A stretch of 23,135 bases of DNA from Phaeodactylibacter sp964397205. GTDB taxonomy: Bacteria > Bacteroidota > Bacteroidia > Chitinophagales > Saprospiraceae. Position 1 is the stretch's first letter. Each line of letters begins with the position of its first letter. Location: positions 1-23,135 of the forward strand of contig CAYNIT010000044.1 in the NCBI GenBank assembly GCA_964397205.1. Reading direction: 5' to 3'. The notes below the pieces were generated by a model. It searched no databases. It worked only from the letters and a program-made list of their open reading frames with translations, and was not told where the DNA came from. Made by a program: the position numbers and the translations under genes. Positions 1 to 7,503 of this stretch are shown piece after piece.

Positions 1-49
1 GCGTGCAAAAAAACGAGTCTAAATCGGTAAGTTATTGTTGCGCGACCCC

Positions 50-922
50 TTAATTCGCCAGCGCGTTCTTCATCGTCTCCCCGATGGTAGCCGGAGATTT
101 GACCACGTGCAGGCCGCATTCTTCCATAATTTTCATTTTCGCTGCCGCGGTATCGTCTGCACCGCCGATGATGGCGCCGGCATGGCCCATGGTACGGCCC
201 TTCGGTGCTGTCTGCCCGGCGATAAAGCCAACCACCGGCTTGTTGCCATGTTCCTGTATGTAACGCGCTGCATCGGCTTCCATGCTGCCGCCAATTTCGC
301 CGATCATAATGATGCCGTCGGTCTCCGGGTCGTTCATCAGGAGTTCCACCGCTTCTTTGGTCGTCGTGCCTACAATGGGGTCGCCGCCGATGCCGATGCA
401 GGTCGATTGCCCCATGCCGGCTTTGGTGACTTGGTCTACTGCCTCGTAGGTCAATGTACCAGAGCGGGAGACAATGCCAATGCGGCCCGGCTTGTGGATG
501 AAGCCCGGCATGATGCCGCACTTGGCCTCTCCCGGCGTGATAACGCCCGGGCAATTGGGGCCGATCAGGCGGCTGTTGCGGTCTTCTAGATAGGCTTTTA
601 CTTTCACCATATCTTGCACGGGTATGCCTTCGGTGATGCAGATAATGGCTGCGATGCCTGCATCCGCCGCCTCCATGATCGCGTCCGCTGCAAAAGCTGG
701 TGGCACAAAAATGACCGAGGTATCCGCGCCGGCTTTCTCTACGGCCTCGCTGACGGTGTTGAAGATAGGCTTGCCCAGATGCTCCTGGCCGCCTTTGCCG
801 GGGGTGACACCGCCCACGACTTGGGTGCCGTACTCGATCATCTGCTCGGCGTGGAAGGAGCCTTCCCTGCCGGTGAAGCCTTGAACAATGATCCTGGAAT
901 TCTTATTGACGAGAACTGACAT
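50..922 (-). CDS. sucD: Succinyl-CoA ligase (ADP/GDP-forming), alpha subunit
   Basis: This subunit of the TCA-cycle enzyme interconverts succinyl-CoA and succinate with substrate-level phosphorylation, and works in the cytoplasm with the SucB/SucC beta subunit, which is not in this window. The 290-aa product is the usual length for the family. The N-terminal CoA-binding Rossmann domain shows IIVQGFTGREGSFH (residues 11-24) and GGVTPGKGG (37-45). The ligase domain carries IGPNCPGVITPGE (120-132), and TMGHAGAIIGG (244-254) places the phosphorylated active-site histidine at His247. The ATG gives the standard N-terminus (MSVLVNKNSRIIVQGFTG). The gene starts 29 bp after the DivIC-like gene on the same strand, so cotranscription is plausible. 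No promoter was recognised in that spacer, and the 49 bp downstream to the window edge show no clear terminator. Confidence 0.97.
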   Translation of the reverse strand: MSVLVNKNSRIIVQGFTGREGSFHAEQMIEYGTQVVGGVTPGKGGQEHLGKPIFNTVSEAVEKAGADTSVIFVPPAFAADAIMEAADAGIAAIICITEGIPVQDMVKVKAYLEDRNSRLIGPNCPGVITPGEAKCGIMPGFIHKPGRIGIVSRSGTLTYEAVDQVTKAGMGQSTCIGIGGDPIVGTTTKEAVELLMNDPETDGIIMIGEIGGSMEADAARYIQEHGNKPVVGFIAGQTAPKGRTMGHAGAIIGGADDTAAAKMKIMEECGLHVVKSPATIGETMKNALAN

Positions 923-951
923 AAAGATGGTTTTATCGATTACGTTGTTGG

Positions 952-1269
952 TTATTCTTCTGTTTCCTCGATGATGAAAACATCCTCGCCCCGCTTTTTC
1001 ATGAAGTACTGCTCGCGGGCAAATTTTTCTTTGTGGACCTCGAGATCCAATCGCTCCTGTTTCGCCTCTTCAATTTTCTCCTTGTACATCTCCCGGTCTT
1101 CGTGCATTTTATTGACGGTGCGCTGCAGGCGGAATTGGGTCCAGAGGTTGTGCTTGTCTACAAATACCATCCAGACAAAGAAAAACATCAGCACCAGAAT
1201 GTAGCGGTTTCTGAACGGCTTGGGTACCCGGTCGAGCAGGGGCTGCAGGGGATTCTTTCGCTTTGCCAT
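952..1269 (-). CDS. FtsB/DivIC-family septum formation initiator protein
   Basis: This 105-aa bitopic membrane protein resembles the FtsB/DivIC family, which in other bacteria bridges FtsL and FtsQ and helps activate septal peptidoglycan synthesis. A basic, proline-containing N-tail (residues 1-21) precedes one transmembrane helix (about 22-37, RYILVLMFFFVWMVFV). A charged, probably coiled-coil periplasmic segment follows (about 42-85). The C-terminal KFAREQYFMKKRGEDVF (82-98) matches the conserved end of DivIC proteins in this phylum. The gene lies 94 bp downstream of enolase, and an eno-ftsB neighbourhood also occurs in gammaproteobacteria such as E. coli. No strong promoter was seen. Family assignment is secure; the choice between FtsB and DivIC names is a matter of nomenclature. 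Confidence 0.9.
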   Translation of the reverse strand: MAKRKNPLQPLLDRVPKPFRNRYILVLMFFFVWMVFVDKHNLWTQFRLQRTVNKMHEDREMYKEKIEEAKQERLDLEVHKEKFAREQYFMKKRGEDVFIIEETEE

Positions 1270-1363
1270 AACGGTATTTTTTGATTGATTAAGAGGAGCA
1301 ACTTACGAATTCGCCGCTGCTCCCGCTAATTTTACAATAAAAAATGGGGCTTGACCAGGGGGG

Positions 1364-2647
1364 TTATCCCAGCAGGGCTTTGCCCGGGAACATCGCCTGA
1401 TCGCCCAGCTCTTCTTCGATGCGCAATAGCTGATTGTACTTGGCTACCCGGTCGGAGCGGGAAGCGGAGCCTGTCTTGATTTGCCCGGTATTCAGGGCTA
1501 CCGCCAGATCAGCGATAGTGGTATCTTCCGTTTCGCCGGAGCGGTGGCTCATCACGCTCGTAAAGGAGTGGCGAGTTGCCAGGTTCACGGCCTCCACGGT
1601 TTCGGTAAGGGAGCCAATTTGATTGACCTTGATCAGTATGGAGTTGGCGGAGCCTTCCTCGATGCCGCGCTGCAGGCGCTCAACATTGGTGACGAACAGG
1701 TCGTCGCCCACCAGTTGGGTGCGGTGCCCGATGGCTTTGTTCAGTTCCTGCCAGCCAGCCCAGTCGTCCTCGTCCAAACCGTCTTCAATGGAGAAGATGG
1801 GGTATTTTTCTACCCACTCTTTCCAGTAGTTGACCATATCGGAGGTCGACAGCTTGTCGCCAGTGGATTGGTGAAAATGATAGGCTTTTTCGTCGGCATT
1901 GTAAAATTCGGAGGCAGCTGCATCCAGGGCGATGACGATGTCCTCGCCGGGCTTGTATCCCGCTTTTTCGATGGCGGTGAGCACGGTTTCAATGGCCTCC
2001 ACATTGGATTGGATGTTCGGAGCGAAGCCGCCCTCGTCTCCTACATTGGTGGAATAGCCTTTGTCTTTAAGCACTGCCTTGAGGGTATGGAACACCTCTA
2101 CGCCCATGCGCAGCGCGCCGGAGAAGGTATCCGAACCGACCGGCATGATCATGAATTCCTGGAAGTCGATGCTGTTGTCGGCGTGAGAGCCGCCATTGAG
2201 GATGTTCATCATGGGCACTGGCAGCAGGTGGGCATTTACGCCGCCCAGGTAGCGGTAGAGGGGCTGAACGGTAGCCTCGGCAGCCGCTCTGGCACAAGCC
2301 AGAGAAACGCCAAGTACGGCATTAGCTCCTAATTTGCCTTTGTTGCCGGTGCCGTCGAGCCGCCGCATAGTCTGATCGATGAAGCGCTGATCGGTCACGT
2401 CTACGCCTTCGAGCTCATCCCGGATGATGTCTTTTACATGGTCCACTGCTTTCAGCACCCCTTTGCCCAGGTAGCGGTTTTTATCGCCATCGCGCAATTC
2501 TACGGCTTCGTACTTGCCCGTAGAGGCGCCGGAGGGCACCGCGGCGCGGCCTAGAAAGCCTTCTTCGGTAATTACTTCCACTTCTACAGTGGGGTTGCCG
2601 CGAGAATCGAGTATTTCGCGGGCGTTGACATCAAGGATCAGACTCAT
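1364..2647 (-). CDS. eno: Enolase (phosphopyruvate hydratase)
   Basis: The enzyme converts 2-phosphoglycerate to phosphoenolpyruvate in glycolysis and gluconeogenesis. The 427-aa product has the full family length. It shows the start MSLILDVNAREILDSRGNPT, the mobile substrate loop SGASTGKYEA (39-48), NVGDEGGFAP (201-210) with the catalytic-acid Glu205 region, and probable Mg ligands Asp242, Glu288 and Asp315. It also has the signature ILIKVNQIGSLTET (337-350) with catalytic Lys340, and SHRSGETED (367-375). The reading frame stays open about 190 codons further upstream to 3217, but that extension is antisense-type sequence overlapping carA in another frame and has no enolase homology, so the ATG at 2647 is chosen. 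carA ends 68 bp upstream. A TATCTTTC at 2681-2674 is one base off the Bacteroidota -7 box but has no -33 partner, so readthrough from carA is as likely. Confidence 0.98.
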   Translation of the reverse strand: MSLILDVNAREILDSRGNPTVEVEVITEEGFLGRAAVPSGASTGKYEAVELRDGDKNRYLGKGVLKAVDHVKDIIRDELEGVDVTDQRFIDQTMRRLDGTGNKGKLGANAVLGVSLACARAAAEATVQPLYRYLGGVNAHLLPVPMMNILNGGSHADNSIDFQEFMIMPVGSDTFSGALRMGVEVFHTLKAVLKDKGYSTNVGDEGGFAPNIQSNVEAIETVLTAIEKAGYKPGEDIVIALDAAASEFYNADEKAYHFHQSTGDKLSTSDMVNYWKEWVEKYPIFSIEDGLDEDDWAGWQELNKAIGHRTQLVGDDLFVTNVERLQRGIEEGSANSILIKVNQIGSLTETVEAVNLATRHSFTSVMSHRSGETEDTTIADLAVALNTGQIKTGSASRSDRVAKYNQLLRIEEELGDQAMFPGKALLG

Positions 2648-2715
2648 ATTTGGCAATTTTATGGTTTTAACTGGAAAGATAGCCGCTGTGGTACAACACA
2701 GGCTGTTCGGCCAGG

Positions 2716-3819
2716 TTAACTCTCCATTAATTTTATGAAGTAATTGAACAAGTAGCGGGCATCGTGCGGCCCCGGGCAAGCCTCGGGGTGGTACTGTACC
2801 GAAAAAGCGCGCTTGCCCTTCACCTTCATGCCTTCGACGGTATTGTCGTTGAGGTTGAGATGGGTAATGTCTACTTTGTCGGCCTGATCGCGCAGCGCAT
2901 CCGGGTGAACGCCGAAGCCGTGGTTTTGGCTGGTGATCTCGCAGCGCCCCGTCTGCAAGTTTTTCACCGGATGGTTGATGCCGCGATGGCCGTGGTGCAT
3001 TTTGTAGGTTGGGATGTCGACGGCTAGGGCCAGCAGTTGATGCCCCAGGCAAATGCCGAAGAGCGGCGCGTCTTCCTCCAGTATAGCTTTGGTAGTCTGC
3101 ACAGCGTAATCCATAGGGGCGGGATCGCCCGGGCCATTGGACAGGAAGTAGCCGTCCGGCCCCCAGGCTTTGACCTCCTTCAGCGGCGTTGTAGCCGGAA
3201 AAATTTTGAGAAAGCAATCCCGCTCGGCGAAACTGTTGAGGATGTTCTGCTTAACGCCGTAGTCGTATACTGCCACCTTGTACTTTGCGTGGGGGTCGCC
3301 GAAGGTATAAGTTTCTTTGGTGCTTACCCGCGAGGCCAGCTCCAGGCCATCCATCGAGGGCACCTCTGCCAGGCGGCGCTTCAGCTCTTCCACATCGGTG
3401 GTTTCGGAAGACACAATGGCGTTCATAGCTCCTTTGCTGCGGATGTGGCGGACGATGGCGCGGGTGTCCACATCGCAGATGCCGACCAGCCCTTCTTCTT
3501 CGAAGTAGGCTTGGATGGACATGTCGCCCAGCGGCCGGTGGTAGGGATTGGTAAAGTTCTTGCAGATCAGGCCGTTGATCTTGATGCTGTACGACTCAGC
3601 TTCCGTGCGCTTAGTGCCGTAGTTGCCGACATGAGCGTTGGTCATCACCATCATCTGGCCGTAGTAGGAAGGATCGGTGAAAATCTCTTGGTAGCCGGTC
3701 ATGCCGGTGTTGAAGCAGATTTCCCCGCTGGTAGTGCCGATTTTGCCGGCGGATTTGCCGTGGAATACGGTGCCATCTTCAAGTAGCAAAACGGTGGGGG
3801 CTTGCTGTACGTCGCTCAT
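2716..3819 (-). CDS. carA: Carbamoyl-phosphate synthase small (glutaminase) subunit
   Basis: CarA hydrolyses glutamine and passes ammonia to the CarB large subunit (not in the window) for carbamoyl phosphate, the precursor of arginine and pyrimidines. The 367-aa protein has the CPSase small-chain N-terminal domain (about 8-140; FNTGMTGYQEIFTDPSY at 36-52). The class I glutamine amidotransferase domain follows (about 180-360). Its nucleophile elbow is GICLGHQLLALA (255-266) with Cys257, followed by HHGHRGINHPV (275-285) and QNHGFGV (298-304). QYHPEACPGP (342-351) supplies the His344/Glu346 pair. All catalytic residues are present. It is the first gene of the minus-strand housekeeping group, and its promoter is visible 21-51 bp upstream. 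Confidence 0.98.
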   Translation of the reverse strand: MSDVQQAPTVLLLEDGTVFHGKSAGKIGTTSGEICFNTGMTGYQEIFTDPSYYGQMMVMTNAHVGNYGTKRTEAESYSIKINGLICKNFTNPYHRPLGDMSIQAYFEEEGLVGICDVDTRAIVRHIRSKGAMNAIVSSETTDVEELKRRLAEVPSMDGLELASRVSTKETYTFGDPHAKYKVAVYDYGVKQNILNSFAERDCFLKIFPATTPLKEVKAWGPDGYFLSNGPGDPAPMDYAVQTTKAILEEDAPLFGICLGHQLLALAVDIPTYKMHHGHRGINHPVKNLQTGRCEITSQNHGFGVHPDALRDQADKVDITHLNLNDNTVEGMKVKGKRAFSVQYHPEACPGPHDARYLFNYFIKLMES

Positions 3820-3839
3820 TGATCTTTGTGAATTTCGGG

Positions 3840-3870
3840 CAAAGATACGATTCCGGGGGCGAATTCCAAA
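3840..3870 (-). promoter_or_regulatory. Bacteroidota-type promoter of carA
   Basis: Read on the minus strand, TTTG (3870-3867) is followed by exactly 19 nt and then TATCTTTG (3847-3840). This fits the published Bacteroidota primary-sigma consensus TTTG-N19-TAnnTTTG at every fixed position. The -7 box ends 20 bp before the carA ATG, so the 5' leader would be short (roughly 10-20 nt). This is the best promoter match in the window. Confidence 0.8.
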
Positions 3871-3894
3871 GCCCCATCGGCAGCGGCGGCGGCT

Positions 3895-3923
3895 ATTGAG
3901 AACGCCAAAAATTCATATCTTGG
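3895..3923 (+). promoter_or_regulatory. Possible promoter of the TPR-protein gene
   Basis: On the plus strand ATTG (3895-3898), 17 nt and TATCTTGG (3916-3923) resemble the Bacteroidota TTTG/TAnnTTTG boxes with one mismatch in each box and a short spacer. It lies 33 bp before the ATG at 3956 and back to back with the carA promoter. This is a weak candidate. Confidence 0.25.
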
Positions 3924-3955
3924 TCCCAACAGGAAAGGAAATACCAAGGCAGAAC

Positions 3956-5710
3956 ATGACACACTACGAGCAGGGCGTCGCCCACTATCAAGCCAAACGC
4001 TACGAAGCCGCATTGGATGCCTTCGACGAAGCCTTAGAAGCCGGGGAGGAATCCGCTGAGCTGTGGCGGGATGCGGGGCGTGCCCACGCCCAGTTGGAGG
4101 ACTGGGAGGCTGCCGATGAAGCCTACGAGCGGGCCATAGAGCTGAACGAGAGCGACCCGCTGACCTGGTACGGCAAGGGCAACGTTTTTCAAGCTACCGG
4201 AGATGCCGACATGGCGCTGAAAGCCTACGAGACAGCCCTGCTTTTCGATGCCAACTGGGCGCTGCCCTGGCTGGCCAAGGGAGCGATTCTGCTCTCCACC
4301 GCCGGCAGAGGGGAAGAAGGCCTGCGCTGCTTGCGCCGCGCCGAACAGCTCGACGGGCCGGAAATGGCCGTGCACTGCTTTCAGCTCTTCGCCCAGCTGC
4401 CCCCCTTTCCCTTCTTTTCTTACCGTATCGTACGGGATTATATGCTGCCCTGGCAGTACGCGGACTGGAAGGACTACGCGGAGCAGAGCCTGTCTAATGC
4501 TCAACCTCTGCGTACCTACCTCAGCTGGTACCAGCAGCAAACGCAGGCTTCGCCTTTCGTGGCTGGTCTGGCGCATTACCTCATGGGCGATCCTGCTCCG
4601 GCCCTGCGCCACTTAAAAGAGAGCGAAACGGGAGACAACCCCCAAAATACCCTACAGCTGACCTACTACCAGGTACAAGCTTGCTGGGCCTTCGCTGAGC
4701 CGGACGATCAATACCTGGACCGTGCCCTGCAGGCTGCTGCCCATTTCTTACCCCCTGAAAAAGGCGGGTGGCAGCTGTGGAAGAAGAAGAAGCAACCGGA
4801 GGCGCCGCCCCTGCCGCCCGAAGAGTGGGAAGCCTGCTACTACGCGGGTATGGTTTTTATTGAGAACGACGAGCTGGATAAAGCCCTGCGCTGCTTCGAA
4901 CGCATCGAGCAAGATTACCTGCCTGCACTTTACATGGGGCTATGGGTGTGCGAGGAGAAGGTCAACACCAAAAAGAAAAACCAAAAGGCGGAGGCTATCC
5001 TCCAACGAGAGGCGGAACAGCCAAGCTTCATAGAAAGCGCCCCGCAGGCGGAGCTGACGCTGGACCCCCATAGGTTCGCACAGCAAATACAGGCCGCCAT
5101 GCGCTACGAAGAACTCTCCGAGGCGCTGGAGCTGCTCCATTTTTACGCCGACTTTGAAGGCAAAGAGGCGGAAGTGCTGCTGCCGCGGCAAGAGCCTGCT
5201 ATCCACCAACGCTGGTCCATGAGCCCCGCTGTTCGGCAGGAAATAGAACAGCTGCAACGTCAGCAACTGCGGGCGGCTCTGGAAGAACAGTTGCCTGAGA
5301 ACAACCCATTGACGGAGATTTCCCGGATGGAACAGGCCGAGGAGCGCTTCGAGCAACTTGGGCAGTGGCTGCAGAGAAACGACTTCGACTCGGAACTGGC
5401 GCTGCGGCTGATCACCGCCTTGCATCTGCAAGCGCCCCTGCGAGAGGAGCATAAACTAATGCTTGACCTCTATGCTTTTGCCAAAAACGGCCAGGTGGAA
5501 CATTTACCGGATGCGCTCTTCAAGGGAGCGCCCCTGGGCAACGGTGCCGGTGTAGGCCGGCCACTCGGGGAGCAATGGGGCTTGTCGGGCAATGCAGCGG
5601 TCGAGCTGTCTGAGAAAGCTCAGAAGGCTTGGGGCTATTTGCAAGAGGCGGAGTATCCTAGGGAGACTTTCGCAGAATTTCGATCCGGGATAGAAGAAAG
5701 CTGGGAATAA
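3956..5710 (+). CDS. Cytoplasmic tetratricopeptide-repeat protein of unknown role
   Basis: The 584-aa product has no signal peptide or membrane segment, so it is probably cytoplasmic. Residues 2-135 hold about four consecutive TPR units, recognisable by the W/Y-G-A-Y-A-P pattern (for example AHYQAKRYEAALDAFDEAL, then ADEAYERAIEL and ALKAYETALLF), with a further TPR-like pair near 290-320. The rest is helical, acidic and rich in Q, E and L, with a lysine-rich patch (KKKKQ, near 276-280) and no catalytic motif I recognise. TPR arrays usually mediate protein contacts. The frame is open upstream to 3701, but that part overlaps carA antisense. The ATG at 3956 begins the first TPR directly and has a purine-rich AGGAAAGGAA (3931-3940) 15 nt upstream. 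The gene is divergent from carA and convergent with the haloperoxidase gene. Confidence 0.85.
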   Translation: MTHYEQGVAHYQAKRYEAALDAFDEALEAGEESAELWRDAGRAHAQLEDWEAADEAYERAIELNESDPLTWYGKGNVFQATGDADMALKAYETALLFDANWALPWLAKGAILLSTAGRGEEGLRCLRRAEQLDGPEMAVHCFQLFAQLPPFPFFSYRIVRDYMLPWQYADWKDYAEQSLSNAQPLRTYLSWYQQQTQASPFVAGLAHYLMGDPAPALRHLKESETGDNPQNTLQLTYYQVQACWAFAEPDDQYLDRALQAAAHFLPPEKGGWQLWKKKKQPEAPPLPPEEWEACYYAGMVFIENDELDKALRCFERIEQDYLPALYMGLWVCEEKVNTKKKNQKAEAILQREAEQPSFIESAPQAELTLDPHRFAQQIQAAMRYEELSEALELLHFYADFEGKEAEVLLPRQEPAIHQRWSMSPAVRQEIEQLQRQQLRAALEEQLPENNPLTEISRMEQAEERFEQLGQWLQRNDFDSELALRLITALHLQAPLREEHKLMLDLYAFAKNGQVEHLPDALFKGAPLGNGAGVGRPLGEQWGLSGNAAVELSEKAQKAWGYLQEAEYPRETFAEFRSGIEESWE

Positions 5711-5839
5711 AAAAAGTAGTATACGGATTAGGGGCTGCCGTAGAGCGCAGGAAGCGGGCCGTCAAGCTTATTCCGGACTGCTCATAAAATGGGGGCTACT
5801 GAAAAGCTACCGCATTTAAGCCTCGCATAATCAAGCTTT

Positions 5840-5868
5840 GCCTACTTCCTGCCTGCCAGCAAGTAGGC
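5840..5868. terminator. Hairpin in the convergent spacer, possible bidirectional terminator
   Basis: The 197-bp spacer 5711-5907 lies between the convergent TPR and haloperoxidase genes. It holds a perfect 7-bp inverted repeat, GCCTACT (5840-5846) and AGTAGGC (5862-5868), with a 15-nt loop that itself contains CCTGCCTGCC. No T-tract follows on either strand, so it is at best a non-canonical terminator or mRNA 3'-end structure. Nothing else was seen in the spacer. Confidence 0.3.
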
Positions 5869-5907
5869 GGGCCTCTGCGTGCGACTCCCATTGCTTAACA
5901 CGCTCGC

Positions 5908-7266
5908 TTATTCCGTCCGCTGGGAGATGCCCGGATGCTGCTCCAGGCCCAGACGTTTAGCCGCCAGCTTTCCTACCCTACGCCCCTGTGTCACCCCGTC
6001 CTCAATGGCGGGCCGGTAGTGGATTCCTCCGTACAGCCGGCTAATTGCGGCTTCGCTGGAAGCTTGCAGGAAAGAATCGAAATGGCGCTCCGGCAAGCCG
6101 TATTTCACCTCCACCGTATCCGTAAAGCTGAAATCCTCGCCAAAGAGCCGGGTCAGCAAGACGGCAGCCGCAGTAGAAATGACGCTGTGCCCGCTCGTGT
6201 GCTCCGGGAAGGGCGGCGTTTGCAGGGTGGGCACCCAATCCGGGTCAATGTATTCGTTGATGACCGTCTCGGGCCGGATCAGGGCACTGCGGTACTTTTC
6301 ATCCCAGCAGCTGATGAAAGCATCGAACAAACCGATGCTCACCACAGCATGAGCGTGCGCTGTAGCCATGAGGCTTGTCCCCGCTTTCCGGCAGGCAATA
6401 CCGGTGATGCCCATCCAGTGGCCGCCGGGCGTAATTTTTTTCGTAGCAAACATGACGTGCCCGGTCTGATTCATCACGTAGGGGTTGCAATCCCAAAAGC
6501 TGGCGATGAGCCGCTGTTCTTCGTTGCCGTTGTTGCCTACGTCATAAACTTCCTTAGTCAGTTCATAGAAGGTAGCGCCTTCGGCCATATCGAAGGGTGG
6601 CGGCGGTGCGGGCTGAAATTGGCTGGCAGAATCCAGAAGCATGGTACGAATCTTGTTCCAGTGGGGCTCAATACCCTCCATGTAAGCGGGCGGGGTAGGT
6701 TTCCAGCGGGCCGGATCATCCGTTACCGAAAACTTTGGCATGGTCCGGGTCTGTGCGTAGTTGTCTTCGTTCGCCCAGGCCAGGATATGTTCGGACACCT
6801 CTTCCGCATAAGCTTTTGATGCCCGGACCGTCCGCGGAGCAACATTCCAGCTGTTGACCATAGAGTCAATCTCTAGCTGCCATGCCTCCATCATTTCTTC
6901 CGAAAAAATCAGGGTTTTGCCTACCGTGTTGAAGGCGTACAGCCCGGCGAGTTCGTAACTCAGCCCTGCCGTATCGGTGGTGGTTTCCAGAGGCGGCAGC
7001 TCCCGCAGCCGGCCCGCAAAGCTTTTGTATTCCGGATAGCTGGGCTGCATCGCCTCATAGGCGGCGATACAAGGGTAAGCGTATACCCGGCTGGCTACCG
7101 GCGGGGAAAAAATGTCGTGTACCTGTACATCGGTCAGCTGCTCTACCGAGCGGATAAGCAAATCGCTGTCTTCCAGGCGTTGTTGCAGCTCGGCTCGGCC
7201 GATGTAGTCTTTCTGGCAGCTCCAGCTGAGCAATGCGAGCAATAGGAAAATACTATATCGCCTCAT
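5908..7266 (-). CDS. Vanadium-dependent haloperoxidase-type lipoprotein (PAP2 superfamily)
   Basis: The family uses vanadate and H2O2 to oxidise halides; the same fold also makes acid phosphatases. From the ATG at 7266 (452 aa) the motif K-x6-RP / SGH / SR-x5-H is complete: Lys324, Arg331-Pro332, Ser358-Gly359-His360, Ser409-Arg410 and His416, with spacings inside the superfamily range. Trp321 (three before the Lys) and Phe353 (seven before the SGH His) match Trp350 and Phe397 of the fungal chloroperoxidase. Where that enzyme has Tyr-Pro before SGH, this one has His356-Thr357. The N-terminus (MRRYSIFLLLALLSWSCQKD) looks like a lipoprotein signal, though Trp at -2 is atypical. A GTG two codons upstream (7272) is a possible alternative start. 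The gene lies 237 bp downstream of paralogue C on the same strand, with a possible own promoter. Halide oxidation versus phosphatase activity cannot be settled from sequence. Confidence 0.88.
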   Translation of the reverse strand: MRRYSIFLLLALLSWSCQKDYIGRAELQQRLEDSDLLIRSVEQLTDVQVHDIFSPPVASRVYAYPCIAAYEAMQPSYPEYKSFAGRLRELPPLETTTDTAGLSYELAGLYAFNTVGKTLIFSEEMMEAWQLEIDSMVNSWNVAPRTVRASKAYAEEVSEHILAWANEDNYAQTRTMPKFSVTDDPARWKPTPPAYMEGIEPHWNKIRTMLLDSASQFQPAPPPPFDMAEGATFYELTKEVYDVGNNGNEEQRLIASFWDCNPYVMNQTGHVMFATKKITPGGHWMGITGIACRKAGTSLMATAHAHAVVSIGLFDAFISCWDEKYRSALIRPETVINEYIDPDWVPTLQTPPFPEHTSGHSVISTAAAVLLTRLFGEDFSFTDTVEVKYGLPERHFDSFLQASSEAAISRLYGGIHYRPAIEDGVTQGRRVGKLAAKRLGLEQHPGISQRTE

Positions 7267-7344
7267 AATCACTTTGGTTTTGTTGAATTACAAAAATAAT
7301 GGAGGTGGTATACAGCCCATTTGCCGGCTGCCCTCCCCCTCTTA

Positions 7345-7390
7345 GCGGATTCGAGTGTTTTCCAGAAATTGCCGGGATTCGCTAATCCGC
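7345..7390 (-). promoter_or_regulatory. Inverted repeats in the haloperoxidase leader
   Basis: The 231-bp spacer 7273-7503 separates paralogue C from the haloperoxidase gene. GCGGATT (plus strand 7345-7351) pairs with AATCCGC (7384-7390). The second arm can instead pair locally: on the minus strand GGATT-AGCG-AATCC forms a 5-bp stem with a tetraloop. A further 6-bp stem ACCTTT/AAAGGT with a 4-nt loop sits at 7393-7408. None is followed by a T-tract, so there is no obvious terminator for the upstream operon. Mutually exclusive leader structures are possible but not demonstrated. Confidence 0.25.
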
Positions 7391-7401
7391 CGACCTTTAT
7401 A

Positions 7402-7409
7402 CAAAGGTA
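7402..7409 (-). promoter_or_regulatory. Possible -7 box for the haloperoxidase gene
   Basis: On the minus strand TACCTTTG (7409-7402) fits the Bacteroidota -7 consensus TAnnTTTG, 135 bp before the ATG. No TTTG lies at the expected -33 position. It overlaps the small stem at 7393-7408. Its position in the only long spacer of the accessory locus makes a separate promoter plausible. Confidence 0.35.
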
Positions 7410-7503
7410 AAGGAAGTCCGATAATATCGCATGAAGGCTCAAGCTCCGTCTTTACCTAATCAGTATTTTACTGCGTATCCTCGCCAGCAGTCACACTCTA
7501 ATC

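Noticed and set aside
1270..1363. Possible terminator after enolase (T6 tract on the minus strand near 1345)
   Set aside because: No convincing stem precedes the T-tract; only 3-4 bp pairings could be found.
1481..2332. 283-codon plus-strand open frame over enolase
   Set aside because: Antisense shadow of a well-conserved gene; no recognisable domain.
2648..3217. A 190-codon N-terminal extension of the enolase reading frame
   Set aside because: It overlaps carA in another frame on the same strand, has no enolase-like sequence, and the ATG at 2647 gives the exact family N-terminus.
3037..3786. 249-codon plus-strand open frame over carA
   Set aside because: Antisense shadow of carA; no recognisable domain.
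3701..3955. Upstream extension of the TPR-protein frame
   Set aside because: It is antisense to the 5' end of carA and covers both promoters; the ATG at 3956 begins the first TPR directly.
5711..5907. Possible small RNA or short gene in the convergent spacer
   Set aside because: Only one modest hairpin was found, with no start, coding frame or promoter of note.
5935..6819. 294-codon plus-strand open frame over the haloperoxidase gene
   Set aside because: Antisense shadow; the minus-strand protein has complete family motifs and the plus-strand one has none.
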